This document shows, in pieces, positions 34,191 to 43,447 of a DNA stretch of 64,000 nt. Source of the stretch: CADCTM01 sp049671305 (GTDB lineage Bacteria; Cyanobacteriota; Cyanobacteriia; Cyanobacteriales; Coleofasciculaceae); assembly GCA_049671305.1 (NCBI GenBank), contig JBATUR010000020.1:23823-87822 (forward strand). The letters run 5' to 3'. Numbering within the stretch: position 1 is the first letter of the stretch; each line of letters starts with the position of its first letter. Below the pieces are notes generated by a model. It was given only the letters and a program-made list of their open reading frames with translations, did not search any database and was not told the DNA's origin. The translations under genes were made by a program, and so were the position numbers.

Positions 34191-36386
34191 ATGCTGCCTC
34201 ATGAGCCGCCCTTTAAGTCCTTAGCTTTAGCCCCAGCCATTGACTCTCAATTTTTGACAGTAGCACCAGAGACACATCTGGTCGATGTCTTAGCCTTGAT
34301 GAGTCATTATCGTAGCTGTATGCTTCCTGGTGGCGATTTAACTAAAAATACCGCAAATAGCCAGCAAATTTCCTGCGTCGATCAAGGCACAGAGATACCT
34401 ATTGTTGCTGATACAGCAGCAGGTTGTGTCTTAGTTATCCAAGCCAACCAGTTATTAGGAGTCTTCACCGAACGCGATATTGTCAGGCTAACGGCAACAG
34501 GGATTAGTTTGGCAAGCGTCAAAGTTAAAGATGTAATCACGCAGCCTGCTATAGCCCTCAAACAAGCCTCAAGCAACGACATTTTTACCGCACTAGGGCT
34601 GTTTCGTCAACATAAAATTCGCCACCTAGCAATTGTTGATCAGCAAAACCGACCGTTAGGAGTTGTCACTCATGATAGTATTCGCCGTGCTTTACAACCT
34701 GTCAATCTGCTGACGCGGCTACGTTATGTCCATGATGTCATGACAACTAAAGTCATACACGCGCCCCAGAGCGTTTCTGTATTAAAATTAGCCAAGCTGA
34801 TGACAGAATATCAGGTGAGTTGTATTGTCATTTGTCAAGCCTCAGAAGTTAACAATTATTGGCTCTCTTCTCAAGCCAAAAACCCCACTCCTGTTGGTAT
34901 TGTCACAGAACGAGACATTGTACAATTTCAGGCATTAGAGTTAGATTTAGCGCGGATGTTGGCTGAAGATGTCATGAGTACACCGCTATTTTGTCTTAAA
35001 CCTACTGATTCTTTATGGCAAGCACAGGAAGAGATGCATCACCGTCAGGTAAGACGCATTGTGGTGACAAATCAGCAAAAGGAATTAGTGGGAATTGTTT
35101 CTCAAACTAGTCTTTTGCAAGTTCTTAATCCGGCAGATATGTATGGTGTAATTGAAATTTTGCAACAGGCGGTAGAAGAGCGAACTTTTGAATTAAAAAA
35201 GACCAACCAACAGTTGCGTCATGAAATTATTGAACGTCAAAAAGCTGAATTAGAGTTATTAAAGTCCCACGATAGCTTAAAAATTTTAGTTGAGGAACGG
35301 ACGGCACAATTAACTCAAGCAAATGAACAACTCAGGCGGGATATTGTTGAGCGTGAAAGAATTGAGGCGGCACTGCGACAAAGCGAAGCACAATTTCGGC
35401 AACAAGCAACAAGATTACAACAGACTCTGCAAGAATTACACTCCTATCAAACTCAGCTAATTCAGACTGAAAAAATGTCTTCTTTGGGGCAGTTAGTTGC
35501 AGGTATTGCCCATGAAATTAATAATCCGATTAATTTTGTTTACGGAAATATTGCTTATGCTAGTCAATATATCCAAGATATTATGAGTTTGTTGGAACTT
35601 TATAAGCAATACTATCCTCATCCCGCCTCAGCAATTAGTCAAGAAACTGAGCGAATTGATCTGGAATTTGTTAAAACTGATTTACCGAAACTGTTGAATT
35701 CGATGAAGGTTGGAGCCGATCGCATTCGTGATTTGGTATTATCTTTGCGTAATTTCTCAAGGCTTGATGAAGCGTCAAAGAAATCGGTGAATATTCATGA
35801 TGGCATTGATAGTACTTTACTAATTTTACAAAATCAGTTAAGAGCCTCAATAGGGCGAGCGGAAATTACTGTGATTAAAGAGTATGGTGATTTACCTTTG
35901 CTTGAGTGTTATGCAGGGCAACTTAATCAAGTGTTTATGAATTTGCTGAGTAATGCTATTGATGCTTTAGAAGCAAATAGAATAGGCAAGGAAGACGTAT
36001 CAAAAGGTAATTCATCCAAGCTTTTACCAGCGCCTTGGATCAAAATTCACACAGAAATTAAGGACACCAAGCAAGAAAATTTGACCTCTTCTTTTCAAGG
36101 GGAAACATTGCCACATCTCCCTAGCGCCGTAATTCGTATTGCTGACAATGGTAGCGGTATGACTGAAGTTGTACGTCGTCGTCTGTTTGATCCATTTTTT
36201 ACCACAAAATCTGTAGGCAAAGGTACAGGTTTGGGCTTATCAATTAGCTATCAAATTGTAGTGCAAAAACATGGAGGGACGATCAGATGTCTTTCCACGC
36301 CGGGGCAGGGGACGGAGTTTATCATCGAAATTCCATTAGTGACTAAAAATCCAGGGATTTTGAGCAAATATTCTCAACCTGATTAG
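34191..36386 (+). CDS. CBS-domain histidine kinase
   Basis: 731 residues. Four CBS domains in two Bateman pairs occupy about 15-320 (VADTAAGCVLVIQANQLLGV and FTERDIVRL; VHDVMTTKVIHAPQSVSV; VGIVTERDIV; AEDVMSTPLFC). A coiled coil (325-425) follows, then a HisKA-type dimerisation helix with the phosphorylated His in VAGIAHEINNPINF. The HATPase domain has NLLSNAIDAL and ADNGSGM, and TGLGLSISYQIV near the end. CBS pairs bind adenine nucleotides and can sense cellular energy status. No receiver is present. The cognate regulator is not adjacent. It is divergent from the GAF-PAS gene. Confidence 0.9.
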   Translation: MLPHEPPFKSLALAPAIDSQFLTVAPETHLVDVLALMSHYRSCMLPGGDLTKNTANSQQISCVDQGTEIPIVADTAAGCVLVIQANQLLGVFTERDIVRLTATGISLASVKVKDVITQPAIALKQASSNDIFTALGLFRQHKIRHLAIVDQQNRPLGVVTHDSIRRALQPVNLLTRLRYVHDVMTTKVIHAPQSVSVLKLAKLMTEYQVSCIVICQASEVNNYWLSSQAKNPTPVGIVTERDIVQFQALELDLARMLAEDVMSTPLFCLKPTDSLWQAQEEMHHRQVRRIVVTNQQKELVGIVSQTSLLQVLNPADMYGVIEILQQAVEERTFELKKTNQQLRHEIIERQKAELELLKSHDSLKILVEERTAQLTQANEQLRRDIVERERIEAALRQSEAQFRQQATRLQQTLQELHSYQTQLIQTEKMSSLGQLVAGIAHEINNPINFVYGNIAYASQYIQDIMSLLELYKQYYPHPASAISQETERIDLEFVKTDLPKLLNSMKVGADRIRDLVLSLRNFSRLDEASKKSVNIHDGIDSTLLILQNQLRASIGRAEITVIKEYGDLPLLECYAGQLNQVFMNLLSNAIDALEANRIGKEDVSKGNSSKLLPAPWIKIHTEIKDTKQENLTSSFQGETLPHLPSAVIRIADNGSGMTEVVRRRLFDPFFTTKSVGKGTGLGLSISYQIVVQKHGGTIRCLSTPGQGTEFIIEIPLVTKNPGILSKYSQPD

Positions 36387-36548
36387 GCAAGATCGACCTC
36401 GACTGATGAAAGTTACAAGGATCTCCGACTTGCTGCCTGAGATCTAGGCTAGTTTGTCGAGAATTAAGCTAATGCTCATCTTCACTTCTATTATTCTGCG
36501 GTTATTTCTGACTTTTTTCAGTAGAGTGGAGATATTAACCTGCAATCT

Positions 36549-37778
36549 GTGAAAGCTATTTCTAAAACCATGAGTTTATCCCTCAAGCAGTTGACTGTCT
36601 ACCTGACTTTGCTGGGCTTAGGCAGTGGTGCAGGCATATTGGGTAGTCGTTATCTGACGGCAGATCAGCCGCCAGTTCAGCCACCACAGGCAATTCCGGT
36701 TGTATTACAACCGTCATCTAGTCAACCAACGGCACGTGTTCCTGTCTCCAATATCAATTTTATTGCTGAGGCGGTGGAACGTGTGGGACCTGCTGTGGTT
36801 AGAATTGATTCAGCGCGTCAGGTAGCCTCAAAGGATATTCCCGAAGCTTTCAAAAATCCTTTCTTTAAGCGGTTTTTTGGCAACGAAGGACAAGCGCCAG
36901 AGCCCCAAGAGAGAGTTGAGCGGGGTACGGGTTCAGGATTTATTATTAGTGCCGATGGTAAGCTAATTACTAATGCTCATGTGATTGCTGGCGCTAATAC
37001 GGTCAAAGTTACCCTCAAGGATGGACGGACGTTTGAGGGTAAGGTTATGGGTGTTGACTCGGTAACTGATGTGGCAGTTGTGAAAATTAATGCCAAAAAT
37101 TTACCGACGGCGCGTTTGGGGACAGAAGAGAAGTTAATTCCCGGTGAATGGGCGATCGCAATTGGTAATCCTTTGGGGCTTGACAATACGGTAACGATGG
37201 GAATTATTAGCGCTTTGGGGCGTTCGAGTTCGCAAGTCGGTGTCCCCGAAAAACGAGTCAGCTTTATTCAAACTGATGCTGCCATTAATCCTGGTAATTC
37301 GGGCGGTCCCTTGCTCAATGCACGGGGCGAAGTTATTGGTATTAATACCGCCATTCGCGCCGGTGCCCAAGGTTTAGGTTTTGCCATTCCCGTGGGTACG
37401 GCACAACGCATTGCCAATCAATTATTTGCTAAAGGTAAAGTTGAACATCCTTACCTGGGAATTAGGATGGTAGCGCTGACGGCAGATTTGAAAAAAGAAA
37501 TTAATCAAGATAAAAATGCTGGCTTTAAAGTTACTAAAGATGCTGGGGTAATTATTGTTGGTGTTGCCAAAAATTCACCAGCTCAACAAGCAGGAATGCA
37601 ACCGGGAGATATTATTGCAAAAGTTGCAGGCAAACCGATTAAAACGGCAGGTGAAGTGCAAGAATTGGTGGAAGCAAGTTCCGTTGGTGGCACTTTGGAA
37701 GTGGAAGTGTTGCGGCAAAATCGGATGCAAAAGCTGCAAGTGAAACCGGGTGCTTTTCCGACTGAGGATGCGCCGTAG
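36549..37778 (+). CDS. HtrA/HhoA-like serine protease with PDZ domain
   Basis: 409 residues. A signal anchor (LTVYLTLLGLGSGAGILGS) precedes a trypsin-like domain with catalytic His144 (NAHVIAGANTV), Asp174 (VTDVAVVKI) and Ser251 (INPGNSGGPLLNARG). One PDZ domain (about 310-400, PAQQAGMQPGDIIAKVAGKP) ends the chain. Cyanobacterial HtrA, HhoA and HhoB are periplasmic or thylakoid-lumen quality-control proteases important under light and heat stress. Which of the three this is cannot be told. The start is GTG at 36549. A family B repeat follows. Confidence 0.93.
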   Translation: MKAISKTMSLSLKQLTVYLTLLGLGSGAGILGSRYLTADQPPVQPPQAIPVVLQPSSSQPTARVPVSNINFIAEAVERVGPAVVRIDSARQVASKDIPEAFKNPFFKRFFGNEGQAPEPQERVERGTGSGFIISADGKLITNAHVIAGANTVKVTLKDGRTFEGKVMGVDSVTDVAVVKINAKNLPTARLGTEEKLIPGEWAIAIGNPLGLDNTVTMGIISALGRSSSQVGVPEKRVSFIQTDAAINPGNSGGPLLNARGEVIGINTAIRAGAQGLGFAIPVGTAQRIANQLFAKGKVEHPYLGIRMVALTADLKKEINQDKNAGFKVTKDAGVIIVGVAKNSPAQQAGMQPGDIIAKVAGKPIKTAGEVQELVEASSVGGTLEVEVLRQNRMQKLQVKPGAFPTEDAP

Positions 37779-37783
37779 TAGAC

Positions 37784-37880
37784 AACCACCGCCTGGGACT
37801 TAAGTCCCAGGCTAATAGTAAAAGTCCTCTAAAGAGGACTCAAGAATTCAGCAGTCCTCTAAAGAGGACTTTCGCTATGA
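37784..37880. repeat. Composite palindromic repeat, family B copy 2
   Basis: Holds the perfect 20-base palindrome centred on cctgggacttaagtcccagg (37792-37811) and two copies of an 18-base hairpin agtcctctaaagaggact (37823-37840 and 37853-37870). It ends in ttcgctatgaggca. The same plan (accgcc, palindrome, ggctaa, agtcc hairpin) is seen at 22911-22970. It lies immediately after the protease gene; with 37881-38093 this forms the gap between genes. Confidence 0.8.
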
Positions 37881-37993
37881 GGCAGGGGGTTAAACAGAAT
37901 GCTGGACTTTGGCTTTCACGTTAAGTTGACACCATATCATTGGTGTCCATACGGGTATGTATTGTATTTGCCATTTAAATTGATATAATAAAA

Positions 37994-38019
37994 AACCCTC
38001 AAGCTAAAAGCCGAGGGTT
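37994..38019 (-). terminator. Intrinsic terminator of the small minus-strand genes
   Basis: Arms aaccctc and gagggtt (37994-38000, 38013-38019). Read on the minus strand the stem is followed by a run of six T (gggttttttatt). It stands 75 bases after the stop of the 87-residue gene at 38094. Confidence 0.65.
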
Positions 38020-38093
38020 GTAATTCAGGGTGCATCTACTTGTTCTTTCTCCGACTAAGCGCGAGTGGTATCCGGAGAAACTGAGAAATTTGA

Positions 38094-38357
38094 TTATTTG
38101 TTGCAGGCAGCGCGTTTTTTTGTGCTTTTTTGAGTAGTTTGGGCTTTGATAATTAATTCAATACTTTGGCTAATCATGCCTTGAAGCACATCAATTATCG
38201 GCTTGCCGGAGATGAAATCTTGATGTCCCTCAACGCCAATTAGTGCCAATTGCATCACGAATAGTAAAACTAGGATGCGCTGTGAGATTTTTTGCGGATT
38301 GTCTTGACTTTTAGTAGTTTTTGTGGGTTGAGGCTTAGGAGTGGGTTTTGTATTCAT
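38094..38357 (-). CDS. Small hypothetical membrane-associated protein
   Basis: 87 residues. A basic, Pro/Thr/Lys-rich head (PKPQPTKTTKSQDN) precedes one hydrophobic segment ILVLLFVMQLALIGVEG (about 28-44), an amphipathic middle and a Lys-rich tail. I do not recognise it. It has a good terminator downstream and lies just before the NACHT gene on the opposite strand. Confidence 0.5.
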   Translation of the reverse strand: MNTKPTPKPQPTKTTKSQDNPQKISQRILVLLFVMQLALIGVEGHQDFISGKPIIDVLQGMISQSIELIIKAQTTQKSTKKRAACNK

Positions 38358-38523
38358 CGTGGGAACCTTTTGTGATTAAATCAAGGTTCTCGTTGGGGTA
38401 GTAGAGCAAAGCAAATGCGATCGCTAACTGTTGTAAGTCATTTACAATCAGGGTTAGAGTAGTTTGGGGTTGTAAAAAGGATTGGGGTAGCCCCAGACTT
38501 TTTGGTAAATTTTTTAGACTCAA
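38335..38523 (-). CDS. Possible small protein upstream of the 87-residue gene
   Basis: 62 residues from a TTG at 38523, overlapping the next frame by 23 bases. The sequence (LIVNDLQQLAIAFALLYYPN) is plausible as a small conserved protein, but the start is weak and abuts the NACHT gene start on the other strand. It could be the true N-terminal neighbour or chance. Confidence 0.3.
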   Translation of the reverse strand: MSLKNLPKSLGLPQSFLQPQTTLTLIVNDLQQLAIAFALLYYPNENLDLITKGSHDEYKTHS

Positions 38524-41388
38524 ATGCCACGAAATACTTATGGACCAGCAGTTAAAGCGCGGGTAAAGCGCCTTCTAGAGGCTTTGCTTTCGTTCGTTAA
38601 TTGTGAATTTGAGGAGTCTGACTTAGATATTGAGTTCAAATGGGAAGTTGAGGATACCTCTAACCCCAAACTGATTATCAGGACAACGCTTGCAGATTTG
38701 CATTGGCTCACAAAGAAAGACAAACATTCTGGTGAGTTAACCAAAGCTCAAATCCGACAAGCGCTCAAGCTTCTGGATAAAAAAACTGAAAAAAATTTAG
38801 TGAAGATTCTGGAAGACAACCGTACCCAAACTCAAGGAGTTGAAACCTGGCACTTCACGCTGACGCTGTGGTCAAAAGATAAGGAAAAGAACCTTCAAAA
38901 ATTTGAGCGAGTTTGGGAAGACAACAGATCGGATAAGTCTAAAGATTTAGAAGCGACTTTCAAGAAATCTGAAGTTAGTGCTGAAGCTTTACAGGATGAA
39001 ATTGATTGGCAAGAATGTTGCCGGAAAATGCTTCCCACAGATTTATCTATCAATCCCCTGCTACATGGGGATGATGTGATATTGACCATTGAGGATATCG
39101 TGCCCTTGGAATTGGTAGAGCGCAAACAGCGACCTCAGCAAAAGGACGATTTCTCACCAGAGCATTTCCAGCTTCCTGCGCCTACCGAGTATGAATTACC
39201 TGTTGAACACAACAAGTTTCTCGCTCATGTTTTGGAAACGGAAAACAGTATTAAAAATCGGGATAGAAAAATTGCCATTATTGGAGAACCAGGTGCTGGC
39301 AAAACAACAATTTTGCAGGAGATTGCTAAAGAAGTAGAAGGTGTGGGAGGCTTGCCAATTTTCGTCAAGTTGGCAGACTTAGAGGAAAAAGCGCTAGAGA
39401 AGTATCTTCTAGAAGATTGGCTAAAATATGCCACTGGCAAGCGGAGTGTCTCAGAGGATATTCAAGATGACTTTGTTGAGCAGTTTAAAGTGAGTCGGGT
39501 GTGGTTGCTGTTAGATGGAGTTGATGAAATCGCAGCAACAGGGAACTTACTATCTAGCCTTGAGAAGCAGTTGAAGGGTTGGATAGCCGATGCACGGATT
39601 GTATTAACTTGTCGGTTAAATGTTTGGGATGTTGGCAAAAATGACCTGTACACTTTCGAGAAATATCGCATTCAACAGTTAAGTTATCCAGACTTGGTAG
39701 GTAGTTTTATCCACAATTTCTTCTCCAAAGCGGGTGAACCAACAAAAGGAGAGAAGTTAATCGAAAAGCTGGAGCGATCGCAACCGCGAATCAAAGACTT
39801 AGTTAAAAATCCTCTGCGGCTGACTCTGCTATGCCGAATTTGGAAACGCCGACAGGAAGAGCTACCAAAGACTAAAGCCGAACTCTACGAGTGGTTTGTT
39901 GAGACGTTTTATGAGTGGAAAGATAAACCTGAAATTGATTTAGATAAACGTCGATTACTAGAGCATGCTTTAGGAGAGTTGGCGAAAAAAGCAATTGATA
40001 AGGAGACTACCAAGTTTCGATTGCGAGAATCTTTCGTTCGTCAGGAACTCGATAAGTTTGACAAATCTTTGTTTGATTTAGCTTGTCGTGTGGGTTGGAT
40101 CATTAATGTTGGTGTGGCAGCAGAAAACTCAAAGGAAACTGTTTACGCTTTCTTTCATCCGACATTTGAGGAATATTTTGCCGCATTAGCAATTGAGAAT
40201 TGGGGATATTTTCTTAATCATGTTCCTGATAATCCTGCACAAGGTATTTACCGTATTTTTGAGCCGCAGTGGAAGGAGGTGTTTTTGCTGTGGTTGGGGC
40301 GTGAGGATGTAGGGAAGGAGGAGAAGGAGAAGTTTATAAAGATGTTAGTAGAGTTTAAGGATGGGTGCAGGGATTTTTATAAGTATCGAGCGTATTTTTT
40401 AGCTGCAGTTGGGATTGCGGAGTTTAAAGATAGTATCAGAGCAAATGAAATTGTAGAGCAAATTGTTCAGTGGGCTTTTGGTTATTTTGATGTTGAAAAA
40501 CAAGGTTGGCAAGCTTTTCTCGATCCGATTGGAGAGGGAGCTAGGGCAGCAATACCAGAGACGAATCGCACAAAAGCCATTACTGCTTTAGTGGAGTTAA
40601 TCAATCACTCTCATAATATTAAATATATCTGCAATAAGGTAGCAAAGTTATTAATAAATATTGACTCAGGTAACTCGACTGCCAAGGCAATTTTAAAAGA
40701 ATCAACTAATAAATGTCCTGATATTTTTGGGGAGATTATTAGAAATATACAGGAAGAAAATATCCCGTGGCAAGAAGAGAGCTACTTAACAATAAGTGCC
40801 TCAGACAACTCCACTGATATTAATACTTTAGTTGAGGTAATCAACGAATCTCAGGATGAATATACCCTTTGGCAAGCGGCAGATAGCTTAGGAAAAATCG
40901 GTTTAGGAAATACGACTGCAATTATTACCCTAGTCCAGTTGGTCAATAAATACGAGGATGGAATTATCCTTGAGTCAGCAGTATTTAGCTTAGGGAAAAT
41001 TGGCTTAGGCAGTTCTATTGCCATTGCTGCTCTAGTTAAGTTAATCGTCAACTCTCAAGCTGAATTTATCCGTAAGCTAGCAGCAAATTCTTTAGGGAAG
41101 ATTGGCTTAGGCAACCCTACTGCCATTGATGCTCTAGTTAAGTTAATCGTCAACTCTCAAGAGCGAGATACCTGTGGGTTAGGAGTCTATAACTTAATGG
41201 AAATTTTGGGGGATGTTCAGATGGAAGGAGTGGTCACTGCTCTCAATGGTTCCTTATTAGATGAAACATACGAAAATGACTTCCGGCGATACCGTCATTA
41301 CTACTACCTCATCTGGCACTGCGCCCAAACCATGCCCTACCCAGCTTTCCACAAAGCATTGCACTCTTCTAACTCCCCTCTCCCTTAA
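38524..41388 (+). CDS. NACHT NTPase with C-terminal HEAT-like repeats
   Basis: 954 residues, an STAND-class NLR-like protein. Residues 1-140 are an N-terminal module (YGPAVKARVKRLLEALLSF; ILEDNRTQTQGVETWHFTL) that I associate with many cyanobacterial NACHT and repeat proteins. The NACHT core has Walker A GEPGAGKTT (254-262), Walker B LLLDGVDE (328-335) and a sensor region IVLTCR. Residues 440-650 are helical. From about 760 there are HEAT-like repeats with the recurring phrase SLGKIGLGN. Such proteins sense a ligand and oligomerise; bacterial NACHT proteins include phage-defence sensors. The effector domain is unclear. The stop codon lies in a palindromic repeat at 41375-41399, which replaces whatever followed. 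Confidence 0.88.
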   Translation: MPRNTYGPAVKARVKRLLEALLSFVNCEFEESDLDIEFKWEVEDTSNPKLIIRTTLADLHWLTKKDKHSGELTKAQIRQALKLLDKKTEKNLVKILEDNRTQTQGVETWHFTLTLWSKDKEKNLQKFERVWEDNRSDKSKDLEATFKKSEVSAEALQDEIDWQECCRKMLPTDLSINPLLHGDDVILTIEDIVPLELVERKQRPQQKDDFSPEHFQLPAPTEYELPVEHNKFLAHVLETENSIKNRDRKIAIIGEPGAGKTTILQEIAKEVEGVGGLPIFVKLADLEEKALEKYLLEDWLKYATGKRSVSEDIQDDFVEQFKVSRVWLLLDGVDEIAATGNLLSSLEKQLKGWIADARIVLTCRLNVWDVGKNDLYTFEKYRIQQLSYPDLVGSFIHNFFSKAGEPTKGEKLIEKLERSQPRIKDLVKNPLRLTLLCRIWKRRQEELPKTKAELYEWFVETFYEWKDKPEIDLDKRRLLEHALGELAKKAIDKETTKFRLRESFVRQELDKFDKSLFDLACRVGWIINVGVAAENSKETVYAFFHPTFEEYFAALAIENWGYFLNHVPDNPAQGIYRIFEPQWKEVFLLWLGREDVGKEEKEKFIKMLVEFKDGCRDFYKYRAYFLAAVGIAEFKDSIRANEIVEQIVQWAFGYFDVEKQGWQAFLDPIGEGARAAIPETNRTKAITALVELINHSHNIKYICNKVAKLLINIDSGNSTAKAILKESTNKCPDIFGEIIRNIQEENIPWQEESYLTISASDNSTDINTLVEVINESQDEYTLWQAADSLGKIGLGNTTAIITLVQLVNKYEDGIILESAVFSLGKIGLGSSIAIAALVKLIVNSQAEFIRKLAANSLGKIGLGNPTAIDALVKLIVNSQERDTCGLGVYNLMEILGDVQMEGVVTALNGSLLDETYENDFRRYRHYYYLIWHCAQTMPYPAFHKALHSSNSPLP

Positions 41389-41399
41389 GGGGAGAGGGG
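41375..41399. repeat. Palindrome supplying the stop of the NACHT gene
   Basis: cccctctccc, central ttaag, gggagagggg: a 10-bp inverted repeat followed by gcagggggtgaggg, a typical cyanobacterial repeat word. The NACHT stop TAA is its centre. It can also fold as a terminator between the two convergent genes. Confidence 0.7.
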
Positions 41400-41415
41400 C
41401 AGGGGGTGAGGGTGT

Positions 41416-42123
41416 CTACTTACAACTCCCCGGCGCCGGCGCTTGAGTCTCCACCACAACTTGCTTATACCCCGCCGTACTCAACAACTTCTCCACAACC
41501 AACTCAGCCCGATCATTAGCCTGCTTCAATATCCCCTGATCACAAGCCGCCGCCCGAATCTTCTTCAAAGTCTCTCGCTGTGCCAACGTCTGCAACTGAG
41601 GCGCAACATCCGGTCCCAAACCTAAGAAACCGCGATTATAGTCATAAACACTAGACTTATTCACATCAATCTTACTATCCAAAATACGCGGCGGCGGCAA
41701 CCGAAGCTGAATCGTATTATCAGTAACCTGCACATCAGCCGCACTCAAATCCTTCAAGTCAACTCCCGCCCGAACCTCACCATAAGCAATATACAGCAGC
41801 GTCGTCGCACCAATTGTATAACCACCTAACTTTTGCTCCTGACGAGTAGGCACAACCGACTCCATCGTAAACACCGAAGTCGTCAACTCACTTGCCCCTC
41901 GTACTTGCCGCACAACCACAGTCCGCACATCAACCTCTGGCTTAGGCTGTGACAAGCTAAACATTGCACCAAGTCCCTCAAAAAAGCGACTACCCGATCG
42001 CAAAACCCCAATTCCTAAAACCAATGCAAACAGCACAGTACCACCTGTCGCCATCAACAGCAAATTTCTGAACAGTCCAGAGGTAATATTACTAATTTGA
42101 GGCTTCTGAAACTGATCTCGCAT
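41416..42123 (-). CDS. DUF4230 membrane-anchored protein
   Basis: 235 residues. One N-terminal transmembrane helix (NLLLMATGGTVLFALVLGIG) is followed by the DUF4230 region: RTVVVRQVRGASELTTSVFT, then GGYTIGATTLLYIAYGEVRA, LKDLSAADVQVTDN and LPPPRILDSKIDV. The C-terminal helix (RETLKKIRAAACDQGI) is also typical of the family. Function is unknown; it likely has an extracytoplasmic domain. It is divergent from the secreted duplicated-domain gene at 42363. Confidence 0.85.
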   Translation of the reverse strand: MRDQFQKPQISNITSGLFRNLLLMATGGTVLFALVLGIGVLRSGSRFFEGLGAMFSLSQPKPEVDVRTVVVRQVRGASELTTSVFTMESVVPTRQEQKLGGYTIGATTLLYIAYGEVRAGVDLKDLSAADVQVTDNTIQLRLPPPRILDSKIDVNKSSVYDYNRGFLGLGPDVAPQLQTLAQRETLKKIRAAACDQGILKQANDRAELVVEKLLSTAGYKQVVVETQAPAPGSCK

Positions 42124-42362
42124 CGTTTATAATCTCCTTGTTGCAGACTGTATCAGCTTTCACCGTAGATGCCACGTCTACTATAAGTTAAGCGTAAACA
42201 AGTCACTGCTTTTAATGATAGGTCTTCCTGTTCAAAAAATCCCCTCAACTACCTCCCAAGTGAGACAAGCAAATATTGCAGCCTTGCCTTTAGACAGAGA
42301 CACACCACTACCAGCCTGTGTTAGAACTTCTCTGATTTAACCAAAAGATAACAAAGTACTGC

Positions 42363-43379
42363 ATGAGCAATTCAAAGTTAGTCAGACAAGCCAAACGCTT
42401 CTTAATCAGTGGTGCAATTCTTAGTATTGGAGTTGGGACTTTGCCAGCGCAAGCCCAATCATCCTCTCAAGTAGCAAGGCTAGTCGAGGCACTCAGAAAA
42501 GCAGCACCCCAAACAGGCAGGGCAGACGACGGACTTTATAGCGAATGGCAAATCAAAGCCGATAACATTCCCCGTTGGTCGAGACTCTGTACAGGACAGG
42601 CAATGACTGTACAACAATTTGAAGCCAACCCCACCAAAGCGCGTGAGATTTTAGCTTGCGTAATGCAGGATGTCATGCGCGACGAATTAAAAGCAACGGG
42701 TAATAACGAGACTGCCGCCGTGCGAAGATCTGCCTGTTGGTGGATGACGGGCGACCCGAATCAATGCAAGAGTGGTGCAACCGCTACTTACGCTGACAAA
42801 GTTTTAGGCTTTTATCAACAAGGAGCAGCAAGTACACCACCCGCAGCCAAGCCTGCTGCAGCGGCGCCCACCCCAAAACCTGTAGCCTCACCGCCAGCAA
42901 CCGAAGCTAAACCGGCACCTGAACCGACAATTCCCTCAGCCTCACCTCAAAGTCAGGCAACTCCCAAACCTACAGCATCTGCTGTTTCTAATACTCAAGT
43001 TGGTATTTTGGTGGAAGCCTTACGCCTTGCCGCGCCACAAACTGACACAAGCAAAGACGGACTATATGGCGCATGGCAAGTTAAAGCTGAAAACATTCCC
43101 CGTTGGTCGCAACAATGTTTAGGCAAGGAACTAACTCCTACAGAATTTCAGGATAGCCCAGTCACTGCCAGAAGTATTTTGGTTTGTGTAATGCGGGATG
43201 TGATGAGCGAGCAGTACACTGCTGGTAATAATAATGAGTTTACTGCGGTGGAACGTGCTGCTGCTTGGTGGATGACGGGCGACGCTAGTCAATATAACAG
43301 TGGTGCGACGGCTCCCTATGCTCAGAAGGTTTTAGACTTTTATAAACAGTCGCGTTTGAAGTTGTTTTCTCACATTTAA
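42363..43379 (+). CDS. Secreted protein with a duplicated Cys-containing domain
   Basis: 338 residues. The signal peptide (FLISGAILSIGVGTLPAQAQ) ends near residue 32. Two copies of an unknown domain follow (about 35-155 and 215-330). Both share VEALR-AAPQT, DGLY, NIPRWS, ARSIL/AREIL, AWWMTGD or CWWMTGD, SGAT and KVL-FY. A Pro/Ala/Ser linker (PAAKPAAAAPTPKPVASPPA) separates them. Copy 1 has four Cys; copy 2 keeps the first two but has Ala and Tyr at the positions of the third and fourth, as if one disulfide were lost together. I recognise no family. A periplasmic or extracellular binding role is possible. Confidence 0.72.
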   Translation: MSNSKLVRQAKRFLISGAILSIGVGTLPAQAQSSSQVARLVEALRKAAPQTGRADDGLYSEWQIKADNIPRWSRLCTGQAMTVQQFEANPTKAREILACVMQDVMRDELKATGNNETAAVRRSACWWMTGDPNQCKSGATATYADKVLGFYQQGAASTPPAAKPAAAAPTPKPVASPPATEAKPAPEPTIPSASPQSQATPKPTASAVSNTQVGILVEALRLAAPQTDTSKDGLYGAWQVKAENIPRWSQQCLGKELTPTEFQDSPVTARSILVCVMRDVMSEQYTAGNNNEFTAVERAAAWWMTGDASQYNSGATAPYAQKVLDFYKQSRLKLFSHI

Positions 43380-43447
43380 GATCATTTTTTGATTGAATTG
43401 GCTGTTGTTGGGTCGTCTGGACAATATTGCTCGATATTCGGCAAAAG

